Shown here: positions 52,041 to 61,000 of the stretch, one piece after another | Layout: each line of letters opens with the position of its first letter | How positions within the stretch are numbered: the stretch's first letter is position 1 | Source of the DNA: DASRJW01 sp964567755 | GTDB taxonomy: Bacteria > Krumholzibacteriota > Krumholzibacteriia > G020349025 | Direction of reading: 5' to 3' | Assembly: GCA_964567755.1 (NCBI GenBank) | Contig: CAZMNW010000054.1 | Coordinates: 67,570-131,569 of the forward strand | DNA length: 64,000 nt | Translations under genes and position numbers: made by a program | The notes under the pieces: generated by a model | The model's database searches: none | Told to the model about the DNA's origin: nothing | Seen by the model: the letters and a program-made list of their open reading frames with translations, nothing else

Positions 52041-54698
52041 TCAGGGGCCCGTGCGCACGGTGAAACCGATCTCGAGCCGCCGCGGCGAATAGAAACGCGT
52101 CGGCGTGCTGAGCGCCACTTGATCGGGGAAGCGCGAATAGAAAGGGCTCCCGGTGCTGGCGAACACTCCGCCGTTGAAAAAGCGCGAGTCGAACACGTTG
52201 AAGACGCGGCCGAACAGGCTCCATCTCTGACTCACCCAGCCGAAGCTGCGGTCGGCGCGCAGATCGACCACGACGCCTGCGGGCTTGCGCGCGGCGTTCT
52301 CGCCCACACCGAAACCGAAACCGCCTTGCTCGGTCTCTGGCGTGTACGGCTGGCCGCTGGCCGCCCGCAGCACGGTGCTGAGCGAGTAGACCTCGGGTTT
52401 CGCCAAGGCCAAGGTCATGTTGAAGGTGTGGCGCTGATCCCAGTCGAAGGGGATCACTCGTGGTCGCGGGTCGTCGCCCGCATCGGCGCGTGCGGCGGTT
52501 TCGTAGGGTTCGCTCGCGTTCCCGAGCGCACGTGTCCAGGTGTAGTCGAGGGCGATGCTGGCCGGGCCGAGTCGCCGATGGTCGAGTGCGACGGTGAACC
52601 CGCCGACGCTGCCGAAGTCGACGTTCGTGAGCCGCGCGTATGTCGCGTCGTTGTAGGTGTTGATGAACTCGCTGCCGAGGAGGTCGCGGATGTCTTTGTA
52701 GAAGAGGCTCACCTCGAAACCGAAGTCTTCCGCGAGCGCCTGCTTGTACCCGAACTCGTACTGTACGGATTTTTCGGGATCGACGTCCGGGTTGCCCATG
52801 ACGCGGGAATAGGCGGCGGTGGTGGCCTGCAGGCGCGCCAGGATCGAATAATCGGCGTTGGTGAAAATGTCGCGGAGCGTGGGGTACTGCACGAAGTGCC
52901 CGTACGCGAAGTGCACGCCGGCGCTCTCCGTGATCGGGTAGGCCACGCCAAGGCGCGGCGACAGGAACACCTTCGGCTCGGTGGAAACGGGAACGGACTG
53001 CTGCGGAACGTCGATGGCGTTGGCCGGGTTGGCGAGATCGCTCGGGAGCGACGATCGCGCGTCGAAATAGTCGAGCCGGGCGCCGATGCGGAGCGCGAAG
53101 TCGCGCCATTCCAGCTGGTCGTGGATGAAGACCGCGCCCAAGACCGGCCAGTACGTCTGCACCCCCGGCCAGTCCGGCGGACTGTCGAGATAACGATTGA
53201 GAAAGAGCCCGGTCGGGCTCTCGGTCAAGACCAAATGCCCCGGCGTCCCGAACTGCAGCTTCGGAAACTGCATCTCCAATCCCACTTTGAGCAGTTGCAC
53301 CGGCGTCACCTGGCTCACGAGCGTGCTCTTGAAGAGAACCGTGTTCGTGGTCTGCCGGTAGCGCGTGAAGTCCACTCCCCAAACGACGAGACCGGGCTCG
53401 CTCACCGGCTCGACGGGTGGGCCCGCCGCATCGTAGCGCGTGTCGAACACGTTCGCGTAGGCTTGATCGATGTAGTCGTAGTAGTTCTGCCGCAAGCTGA
53501 AATCGAGGTAGCTGGACTTTCCCAGCGTCCATGTGAGGTCGAGACCATGCGCCACCGAGAACGTCTGTTGAGTCACCAAGCCGTCCGGATTGACCCGGAA
53601 GGCGTAGTTGGTGCGCCGTCCCTCGATGTCGTTCGCGAGCGCCTGGTATCCGAGCTTGAGGCTCGGAATCGACCGATTGGTGATCTTGATCGCCCCCGAC
53701 CACTCGCGCGAGTAGCCGAGCGCGACTTCCTCGCTGTCGCCGAGAGTGGGGATGAGATAGCTCGTCGAGTCCGGGCGGTAGGCAACGGACGGCGTCGGCA
53801 GGAAAATGCGCTGGCCGCGCACGTAATCCTCGAACTCGTAGCGCCGGGCGTTCATCAGGAACACCGTCTGCGGCAACCCCGTCGGACCGCTCACCGAAAC
53901 GGTCACGTTCCCCACGGCGGTGGGCTGGATCTCGTCCTCCACCAGGCGTTCGTCGGCGCGACCGGGGAAAAAGAACCCGCCGCCAAAGAGCTCCGCATCG
54001 GCCTGGAAGCTCTCCGTGCCGTCCTTGAGGACGGCGTTCACGACGCCGCTCATGGCTTGCCCATACTCGGCGTCGAAGGTGCCGGTGATGACCTGCACTT
54101 CCTGCAGCAGCGAACGGTCCACCCGGAGGCTCGCGGTGTTGTCGAAGGCGTTGTTGATCGTGACGCCATCCACTTGGTATTGCACCTCTCCGAGGCGGCC
54201 GCCGTGGAAATGACCGTTGACGACGCCTGCCTGCAGATTCACCACATCCTGCAGCTCTTGCACCGGCAGCTTGGCGATCTCTTCGCTCTGCAACCTGGCA
54301 ATGCTGCTCGTGAGCGTCACGTCAACGGGCGGCCGCTTGGCCGTGACCACGATGGTTTCCTCGAAGATCGCCGCTTCCTCGAGCACCGCGTCGATGCGCG
54401 TCGTCTGGTCCGCCGAGACCACGACCCGGCGGACGACGATCGCTTGGAAACCGACCCGGTTGATCTGCACCTCGTATGTCCCTGCTGGAACGTTGAGGAT
54501 GTTGTATCGACCTTGCTCGTTCGTGAAGGCGCCGAAGGGCGACCCGGGAATCGCGACCGTCGCGGCGATCACGGGTCGTTTCTCGGCGTCGGTCACTTCA
54601 CCGGCAATCTTGCCGGTCGTCCCCGCGCTTCCCGGACTCGGCTGCAACCAGACGATCCAGCCGACGACGAGGACTGCTCGCGCCCGACAACAGACCAT
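52041..54698 (-). CDS. TonB-dependent receptor with carboxypeptidase-regulatory N-domain
   Basis: An 885-residue receptor. Signal peptide about 1-24 (MVCCRARAVLVVGWIVWLQ), a CarboxypepD_reg domain (about 28-110: GKIAGEVTDAEKRPVIAATVAIPGS, GTYEVQINRVGFQAIVVRRVVV), a TonB box-like ETIVVTAKRPP, a plug (about 125-235: EEIAKLPVQELQDVVNLQAGVVNGHFHGGRLGEVQYQVDGVTINN, AEYGQAMSGVVNAVLKDG) and the beta-barrel to the end. It imports a ligand over the outer membrane using TonB energy. Position in a glycan operon suggests oligosaccharides. There is no SusD-like gene beside it. The start ATG 54698 has GGAG nine bases upstream. Confidence 0.93.
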   Translation of the reverse strand: MVCCRARAVLVVGWIVWLQPSPGSAGTTGKIAGEVTDAEKRPVIAATVAIPGSPFGAFTNEQGRYNILNVPAGTYEVQINRVGFQAIVVRRVVVSADQTTRIDAVLEEAAIFEETIVVTAKRPPVDVTLTSSIARLQSEEIAKLPVQELQDVVNLQAGVVNGHFHGGRLGEVQYQVDGVTINNAFDNTASLRVDRSLLQEVQVITGTFDAEYGQAMSGVVNAVLKDGTESFQADAELFGGGFFFPGRADERLVEDEIQPTAVGNVTVSVSGPTGLPQTVFLMNARRYEFEDYVRGQRIFLPTPSVAYRPDSTSYLIPTLGDSEEVALGYSREWSGAIKITNRSIPSLKLGYQALANDIEGRRTNYAFRVNPDGLVTQQTFSVAHGLDLTWTLGKSSYLDFSLRQNYYDYIDQAYANVFDTRYDAAGPPVEPVSEPGLVVWGVDFTRYRQTTNTVLFKSTLVSQVTPVQLLKVGLEMQFPKLQFGTPGHLVLTESPTGLFLNRYLDSPPDWPGVQTYWPVLGAVFIHDQLEWRDFALRIGARLDYFDARSSLPSDLANPANAIDVPQQSVPVSTEPKVFLSPRLGVAYPITESAGVHFAYGHFVQYPTLRDIFTNADYSILARLQATTAAYSRVMGNPDVDPEKSVQYEFGYKQALAEDFGFEVSLFYKDIRDLLGSEFINTYNDATYARLTNVDFGSVGGFTVALDHRRLGPASIALDYTWTRALGNASEPYETAARADAGDDPRPRVIPFDWDQRHTFNMTLALAKPEVYSLSTVLRAASGQPYTPETEQGGFGFGVGENAARKPAGVVVDLRADRSFGWVSQRWSLFGRVFNVFDSRFFNGGVFASTGSPFYSRFPDQVALSTPTRFYSPRRLEIGFTVRTGP

Positions 54699-54760
54699 CT
54701 TTCGGCGCTCCACGCCTTGCTGCCTCCAGCTGCTCGTTTCCTTGAACGCGCCTTCCCCTG

Positions 54761-56662
54761 TCACTTGACGACGACGAGTCGTCCGGAGAGAGTCTTGCGC
54801 AAGGCGCCCGTTGCGGGATCGTTCAGGTTGAGCCGGTAGAGATACACGCCGGCTGTCTGACCTTTGCCTCCGAACGCGGTCTCGCCGGCGCCTGCGTTCT
54901 GCAAACCGAGACGGCGCCGTTCCACCAGTCGGCCGGCGACGTCGAAGACCTCCAATGTCACCTGGCTCGAGCGTGCGAGCGCGTAGCGGATCGTCGGCCG
55001 CGGCGCCGGATTCGGGTAACTCCCAAGCAGGATCGAGGCGTCGAGATTCGCCTCCCGGCCTTCGACATCGGTGACCGGCGAGGGCGCCATGTATGCCCAC
55101 ACGGGGCAACATTCATTCTCGCGCTCGCGGAACCACCACGTCTGCGTGCCGTAGCTGTCGGTGATCGGAAGGAACGAATCGCCATCCAAATAGTTGACGC
55201 CGAGGAAGAGCGTGCCATCCCCCAACCCCGTCGGGTAGCCGAGCGCTGTCAGATCCACCCACATCTCCGCGGTGTAGCCCTGGTCGGCGGAGGCCCCCAA
55301 CGTGTCCACGGTGGTGCCGCTCTTGAGGGCGAGGGATACCTCGGCATCGCCGGCAAGCACCAACGTCGCCAAGTAGTCCTGCGGTGTCGCAGTGCCGGTC
55401 GCACTCACCTGGAAGGACAGCCTTCTGCCCATCAAGTTGTTGTCCGAACCGCGGAGCACGCGTTCGTTGAGCGACACCAAGAAGCCGTCCCAGCGGTCGA
55501 AGTTGGCGTGATGCTGCACCACCTGGTCGCGCGCGTCGAAACCCAAGTAGAGCCGATCGCCGCGGAAGAAGACCTTCACCGTGGCGTTCGCCGGGTCGAG
55601 GATCGCCGCCTGTCCGCCGTTCACCGCGGGCTGATGCTGCCCCGACCGATACGGACCGACGCCCGGATACGTCTGCCGCAACGCGTCGTCGCCGTAACGG
55701 ATGTCGAACGTGTAGGCCAGAGCGCTCCACACGGGTTCGGTGAGTGTGCCGTTCATGGTGGGCGCGGCTAGGCTCGCGCCATTGGGCACGTAGAACTCCG
55801 GCTGGATGGTCGGCAACGGGTTGGTGGATTCTACCGTCACGTCGGGCCGCGCGAAGATGTGCACCTCGTCATACCAAGTGGCGTAGGCCCACGGGCTCTG
55901 GTACCAGACGCGGTTGTAGGACAGGATGTTGACGTTGAGCGGCCACAGCCAGTCGCAATCGTAGATCGAGATGTTCCACTCGATGACGTCGCCTTCGGGT
56001 TGGGTCACGTCGTACCCCATCGCGGTCAAGTCGAAGCGCATTTCTACGGTGTAGTCCGTGTCGAGTGACGCGTCGGTGTTCGATTGCCCGTGCACGATGG
56101 TCACGGCGTCCCAGCTGGCGATCTGCGCGGGAGTCCGCGGCGTGCCGGGCGGCCAGTCGGCCCAGCGGCCGATGAAGGTGGGTGGATATCCAGGCGGAAG
56201 GGGATCGGGAGCCCCCGATGCCACCTCGTACCACCACGAGTAGAAGTATTCCGCCACCGGCTTGGGCGCGTTGGCGTTCGTGTGATCCTTGAGCCCCATG
56301 AGAAAACCGTCGAAGCGGTTGAAATCCTTCGAGCCGCCGATCGACTGGTCGCGCACCACGGCACCCAGGTAGAGCTGGTTGCCGACGACGAGGAACTTGA
56401 GCGTCGCATTGGTCGGATCCATGGGCAGGATGCCGCCCTCGTATTTCCACCCGCTGCCGGGGATGCCGGCATCCACGGCCATGCGGATCACCACCGATTC
56501 GGCCACGGCCCATGCTGGTTCGCTCAGCACGCCGTTGAGCGCGATCGGAGCTTGCGACCGCTTGGCCCAGATGGCGTCCTGGCGCGGTGCTTGCGCCAAG
56601 ACAGAGGTCGCGGCGAGCAGCGTCGCGACGAGAAAAAGCAAGGCTGCCCTTGCGAGGTTCAT
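54761..56662 (-). CDS. secreted protein with two CBM9-like domains and a FlgD-like tail
   Basis: A 633-residue protein with signal peptide (about 1-23, LARAALLFLVATLLAATSVLAQ); the ATG 56662 follows GAGGAGG by eight bases. Residues about 25-260 and 275-545 are two similar domains of the CBM9/DOMON-like kind: IALNGVLSEPAWAVAESVVIRMA ... NATLKFLVVGNQLYLGAVVRDQS ... FNRFDGFLMGLKD, and AAPTMNGTLTEPVWSALAYTFDI ... NATVKVFFRGDRLYLGFDARDQV ... FDRWDGFLVSLNE. CBM9 modules bind ends of glycans. The tail (LLGSYPNPAPRPTIRYALARSSQVTLEVFDVAGRLVERRRLG, TAGVYLYRLNLND) is a FlgD-like sorting domain. First gene after the regulator in the operon, probably a surface glycan-binding protein. Confidence 0.82.
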   Translation of the reverse strand: MNLARAALLFLVATLLAATSVLAQAPRQDAIWAKRSQAPIALNGVLSEPAWAVAESVVIRMAVDAGIPGSGWKYEGGILPMDPTNATLKFLVVGNQLYLGAVVRDQSIGGSKDFNRFDGFLMGLKDHTNANAPKPVAEYFYSWWYEVASGAPDPLPPGYPPTFIGRWADWPPGTPRTPAQIASWDAVTIVHGQSNTDASLDTDYTVEMRFDLTAMGYDVTQPEGDVIEWNISIYDCDWLWPLNVNILSYNRVWYQSPWAYATWYDEVHIFARPDVTVESTNPLPTIQPEFYVPNGASLAAPTMNGTLTEPVWSALAYTFDIRYGDDALRQTYPGVGPYRSGQHQPAVNGGQAAILDPANATVKVFFRGDRLYLGFDARDQVVQHHANFDRWDGFLVSLNERVLRGSDNNLMGRRLSFQVSATGTATPQDYLATLVLAGDAEVSLALKSGTTVDTLGASADQGYTAEMWVDLTALGYPTGLGDGTLFLGVNYLDGDSFLPITDSYGTQTWWFRERENECCPVWAYMAPSPVTDVEGREANLDASILLGSYPNPAPRPTIRYALARSSQVTLEVFDVAGRLVERRRLGLQNAGAGETAFGGKGQTAGVYLYRLNLNDPATGALRKTLSGRLVVVK

Positions 56663-56719
56663 GGCTTTTGCCTCCTCACGAGTTGATGCGACAAGAATGA
56701 TCGAACTGGAAGATCGCAA

Positions 56720-57856
56720 TCATGTTCCTCTCTTGCCGCGCGTCTGCGGCATGGTGGGCAATGCAATCCGCGTTCGGGATGGAGCTTTGTCTTTGCCCCG
56801 TTCGGGCTCGGTCTCGGGTCGGCGGCGCCGGATGGATCCCGCTTGCGGTGCCCCGGCGCGCACGGCGCCGCACGAGCCGCGCACGGCCAGCGTCGCCGGC
56901 AAGACGACGTGTGTGCAGCGCGAAGGCCGCGACGCACGCATGAATGGAACGAGCGAGCGCGTCGCCTGCTCCCCCAGACCATAGGCATCCACGTGCACCG
57001 TCGTGAGCGGTGGATCGAGGTAGCGCGCGAAGGCGATGTCGTCGAAGCCGGTAACCGCCATTCCCCTCGGCACGTCGATTCCGGCGTCACGCAAGGCGCT
57101 CAATAATCCGATCGCCATGTAGTCGTTGGCGGCGAACACGGCGGACGGCCTGGGCTTGATGCGCAGCAACTCCACGCCGCACTGGAAGCCCGACCTCTCG
57201 GTGAAGTCTCCCTGCAGCTCGAGCCTTGGATCGGGCGTGCAGCCACTGTCGCGCAGCGCGTCCCGATAACCGCGCAAGCGTTGCTCGGCATCTGCGTTGC
57301 CCTTCGGCCCGCGAATCATCGCGATTCGTCGCCGGCCGAGACCGAGGAGGTGCTCCACCACCGCGCGCGCGCCATCGTAGTTGGCGATGGACACTGTGCT
57401 GCACCCGCTCATCTTGGTGCGCGGGTTCATGAACACCACCGGAAAACGGCGCACGATTTGCTGGATCTCAGACCCCGCGCCGTTGTCGGGCACCATGGCG
57501 ATGAGACCGTCGATCCGCCCGCGCATGGCGCGCGCTGCGGTCACGAGTTCTTGTGTGTCGGCGTGCGAGCTGGAGACGAGGATCTGCAGCTTCTCCTCGC
57601 GCGCGGCGTGGTCGATGCCGCGGATGACCTCGGAAAAGAACTCACCGAAGAGATCGGGAAGGAGAACGCCGAGCGCATGGGTGCGGCTGGTGGTGAGGCT
57701 GCGTGCACCGGTGTTCGGCCAGTAGTCGAGCCGCGTCACCGCCGCGCGGACGCGGCGGGCGCTTTCCTCGCTCACGCGCGGACTGTTGTTGAAGACCCGC
57801 GACACCGTGGCGATGGACACACCGGCCAGGCGTGCGACATCTCGGATGGTCGCCAC
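56720..57856 (-). CDS. LacI-family transcriptional regulator
   Basis: A 378-residue repressor-type regulator. I choose GTG 57856, which follows GGAG by six bases and gives MATIRDVARLAGVSIATVSRVFNNSP, the family's helix-turn-helix and hinge start. The sugar-binding domain is complete: LGVLLPDLFGEFFSEVIRGID, EEKLQILVSSSHAD, GRIDGLIAMVPDNGA, RRIAMIRGPKG, AVFAANDYMAIGLLSALRDAGIDVPRGMAVTGFDDIAFARYLDPPLTTVHVD. The last 40 residues are an unusual basic low-complexity extension. It leads the six-gene operon and is divergent from the GH94 gene. The palindrome at 57938-57955 in the divergent promoter fits its expected operator, so it probably senses a sugar released from the glycan and controls both operons. 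Confidence 0.93.
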   Translation of the reverse strand: MATIRDVARLAGVSIATVSRVFNNSPRVSEESARRVRAAVTRLDYWPNTGARSLTTSRTHALGVLLPDLFGEFFSEVIRGIDHAAREEKLQILVSSSHADTQELVTAARAMRGRIDGLIAMVPDNGAGSEIQQIVRRFPVVFMNPRTKMSGCSTVSIANYDGARAVVEHLLGLGRRRIAMIRGPKGNADAEQRLRGYRDALRDSGCTPDPRLELQGDFTERSGFQCGVELLRIKPRPSAVFAANDYMAIGLLSALRDAGIDVPRGMAVTGFDDIAFARYLDPPLTTVHVDAYGLGEQATRSLVPFMRASRPSRCTHVVLPATLAVRGSCGAVRAGAPQAGSIRRRRPETEPERGKDKAPSRTRIALPTMPQTRGKRGT

Positions 57857-57937
57857 GACGAACTCCGTGTGCGCTCTCGCCGGCACCGCGCCGTTCAGGA
57901 CGTGTGAGCGCGAGGCCAGTGGAGACGCTGTTTCGAG

Positions 57938-57955
57938 CGTGTAAACGGTTACACG
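57938..57955. promoter_or_regulatory. LacI-type operator in the divergent promoter
   Basis: CGTGTAAACGGTTACACG is symmetric at 16 of 18 positions around a central CG and matches the LacI-family pattern TGTAAnCGnTTACA. It lies 82 bp before the regulator gene on one side and 139 bp before the GH94 gene on the other. I see no second copy elsewhere in the window. Confidence 0.8.
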
Positions 57956-58094
57956 ATCATCCTCGCGGCGTCAAGCTCGCAGATGGACTTTCCCTTGCGG
58001 CGCCGCGGACCTACAGTGGTCGGGTCGCCGATTCACGCCGGAGTACCTGGGCTGCCTGCCCAAGACGAGAGGTTTCGGCCCGCCGCTGGGAGGC

Positions 58095-61000
58095 GTGTTG
58101 AGAGCACCACCCCTGGATCCGCATGCGAGAGATGCCCCGACGGCGCGTTTCCTCGCGAATGGCACCTATCGGGTGCTCGTGACCGCCGCGGGAACTGGCG
58201 GCTCGTGGTACCGGGATCACGCGTGCACTTCCTGGACGGGTGATCGCGTCGAGGATCCGGACGCGTTTTCAATCTACGTGCGCAATCTCGTGAGTGGCGC
58301 CTTTTGGTCGGTGGGACATCAGCCGGTTCAGCGTCCGGCGGAACGCTACCAGGCGAGCTGGGTGCCGGGCCGTTTCCGCATCGAACGCGAGGACGATGGC
58401 GTCGTCGCCCGACTCGACATCGCTGTCGCCGCCACGGCCGCGCTCGAAATGCGACGGCTCACGCTCGTGAATCGCTCGCCGCGCCGCATCCGGCTCGAGC
58501 TCACGAGCTATGCGGAGGTGGTGCTCGCGCCGGCGGTCGACCATGCGGCGCATCCCGCCTTCTCGAAGCTGTTCGTGCAGACGGAGTCTTTTCCCGCGCT
58601 CGCTGCGCTGCTGGCGCGCCGGCGGCCGCGCTCGCCGAGCGAGCAGCACCCTTGGCTCGTGCACGCGCTCTCTGGTGTGGACGTTTCGGGGCACGAGACC
58701 GATCGAGTGCGTTTCCTCGGCCGCGGTGGCTCACGCGCCGCACCTCTCGCTCTACGCAACTCGCTCGCGGGAACCTGCGGCGACGTGCTGGACCCTATCG
58801 TGAGCCTGCGCTGTGTGTTCGATCTGGCCGCGGGGGAAAGTCGTGTCGCAACATTCCTCCTCGGCGCTGGGGACGACCGCGACAGCGCGTTGTCGATGGT
58901 GGCCGATCACGCGCGCGCCGCCGCAATCGACACTGCGTTCGTGAACGCGGAGACGGCGGCTCGCGCCGCGCTCGCTCCCAGTTGTCTCGACCTTGCAACC
59001 TGCGAATACGCTCACGCCCTGGCCGGAGCCATCCTCTATCGTCATCCGTCGCTCTGCGCGCAGCGGGAAGTGCGACCCAGTGCGAACGGCACGCGGGAAG
59101 ACCTCGAGCGGCTAGGGCTCTCGCCACAACGACCGTTCGTTTTGGTGCGCTCGTCCGCAGCCTCGAACAAGATTCTGTCGATGCACGCGATCTGGCAAGA
59201 TCTCGGGCTCCCGATCGATCTCGTGCTTCTTGGCGGCGGTCCAACAACCAACGCGGAAATCCAGCCGCCTTGGGTCGGTGCGCTTCGTGTTCTCGACCCG
59301 GCGGTGATCGCGAGCGCCGACATCGATCTCCTCGAGACCCGTGCACGCCTCGTGGTGCACGAGACTCTGCCCGACCTGGACTGCGAGGCCCCGCGACCCA
59401 CAACGACGGCGTTTACACCGATTCGCGACAACGTGGCGGCGCGCACATCTCCACCGCCAGCGCATGTCAGTCTCGAGTACGCCAACGGTTATGGCGGCTT
59501 CGCCGAAGATGGGCGTGAGTACGTGTTGTTTCTGCGCGGCGAGGGAGGGTCGCTCCACGGATTGCCGCCCCAACCATGGACGAACGTGATCGCCAACGAA
59601 CATTTCGGTTTTCTGGTCAGCGAAACCGGTGCCGGGTGCACGTGGAGCCAGAACAGTCGCGAGCACCGGCTCTCCCCATGGGCCAACGACCCTGTCCTCG
59701 ATCCGCACGACGAGGCGTTCTACGTACGCGACGAAATGACAGGAGAATTCTGGTCGCCGCTTCCGGGTCCAGCACCCGCCGACGGTGACTACGAGGTGCA
59801 CCACAGCTTCGGCTGGAGCGCGTTCCGGCACCAAAGTCATGAGCTGGAGCAGGAAACGACGCTGTTCGTGTCCCGGCACGATCCGGTGAAGTTCGCGGTC
59901 GTGCGACTCACGAACACGAGCGATCGCGAACGCCGGCTCTCGCTCTTCGCCTATCAGCATCTCACGCTCGGCGCACTGCCCGAAGAAAACGCCACCGACA
60001 TCGTGAGCGAGCACGACATCGAAACAGGGGTTCTGCTGGCACGGAACCCGTCGGCACAAGAATTCGCGCGCAGCATCGTGTTTGCGGCGGCGATCCCGGA
60101 CCGCGCCGTGCACGTGACCGCCGATCGGACGCAGTTCTTGGGTCGCAACGGCACGGTGGCGCGACCCGCGGCGCTCGGTGACCGTTCACCACTCGACGGC
60201 AAGACGGGCGGCGGGCTCGATCCCTGCTTCGTGCAGCAAGTGATCGTGCAGCTGCCGCCTGCGTCGACGGCTGCGGTTTGCTTTCTCTTCGGCGAAGGAC
60301 GCGACCTGCACGAGGTCCGAACGCTTCTCGAGCGCTACCACACGCTCGACGCAGTGGAACGCGCACGCAGTGATGCGCTGGCTTTTTGGCACGAGAGCTT
60401 CGAGAGGTTGCAGATCAAGACCCCATCACGAGCGCTCGACGTGCTTGTCAACGGCTGGCTGCCGTACCAGACGCTCGCCTGTCGAATCTGGGCGCGCACG
60501 GCGCTGTATCAATCGGGGGGTGCATTCGGCTACCGCGATCAGATCCAGGATGCGTCTGCCCTCCTGCCGCTTTGGCCGGACATGACTCGGGCGCAGATCC
60601 TCCTGCACGCCGCGCATCAGTTCGAAGACGGCGACGTGCTGCACTGGTGGCATCCGCCGCGCGATCGTGGCATCCGCACCCGCTTCACCGACGATCTCCT
60701 CTGGCTGCCGTTCCAGAGCGCCCATTACGTGCAAACGAGCGGCGATTGGCGGGTCCTCGACGAGCGCGTGCCGTATCTCAGCGCACGCTCGCTCGCACCC
60801 GGCGAGGACGAGGCGTACCTCGAGCCACGGCATTCCGGGACGGAAGGCACGCTCTACGAGCACTGCTGCCGCGCCATCGATCGCTCCCTCGGGCGTGGCG
60901 CACACGGACTGCCGCTGTTCGGCACCGGGGATTGGAACGACGGCATGAACCGCGTCGGCCGTGAGGGGCGCGGCGAAAGCGTGTGGATGGGCTTTTTCCT

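Noticed and set aside
48797..52063. Open frame of 1088 codons on the plus strand opposite the large surface protein
   Set aside because: The opposite strand has a signal peptide, ribosome site and domain-like sequence; the plus-strand translation has no family features and is a by-product of high GC content.
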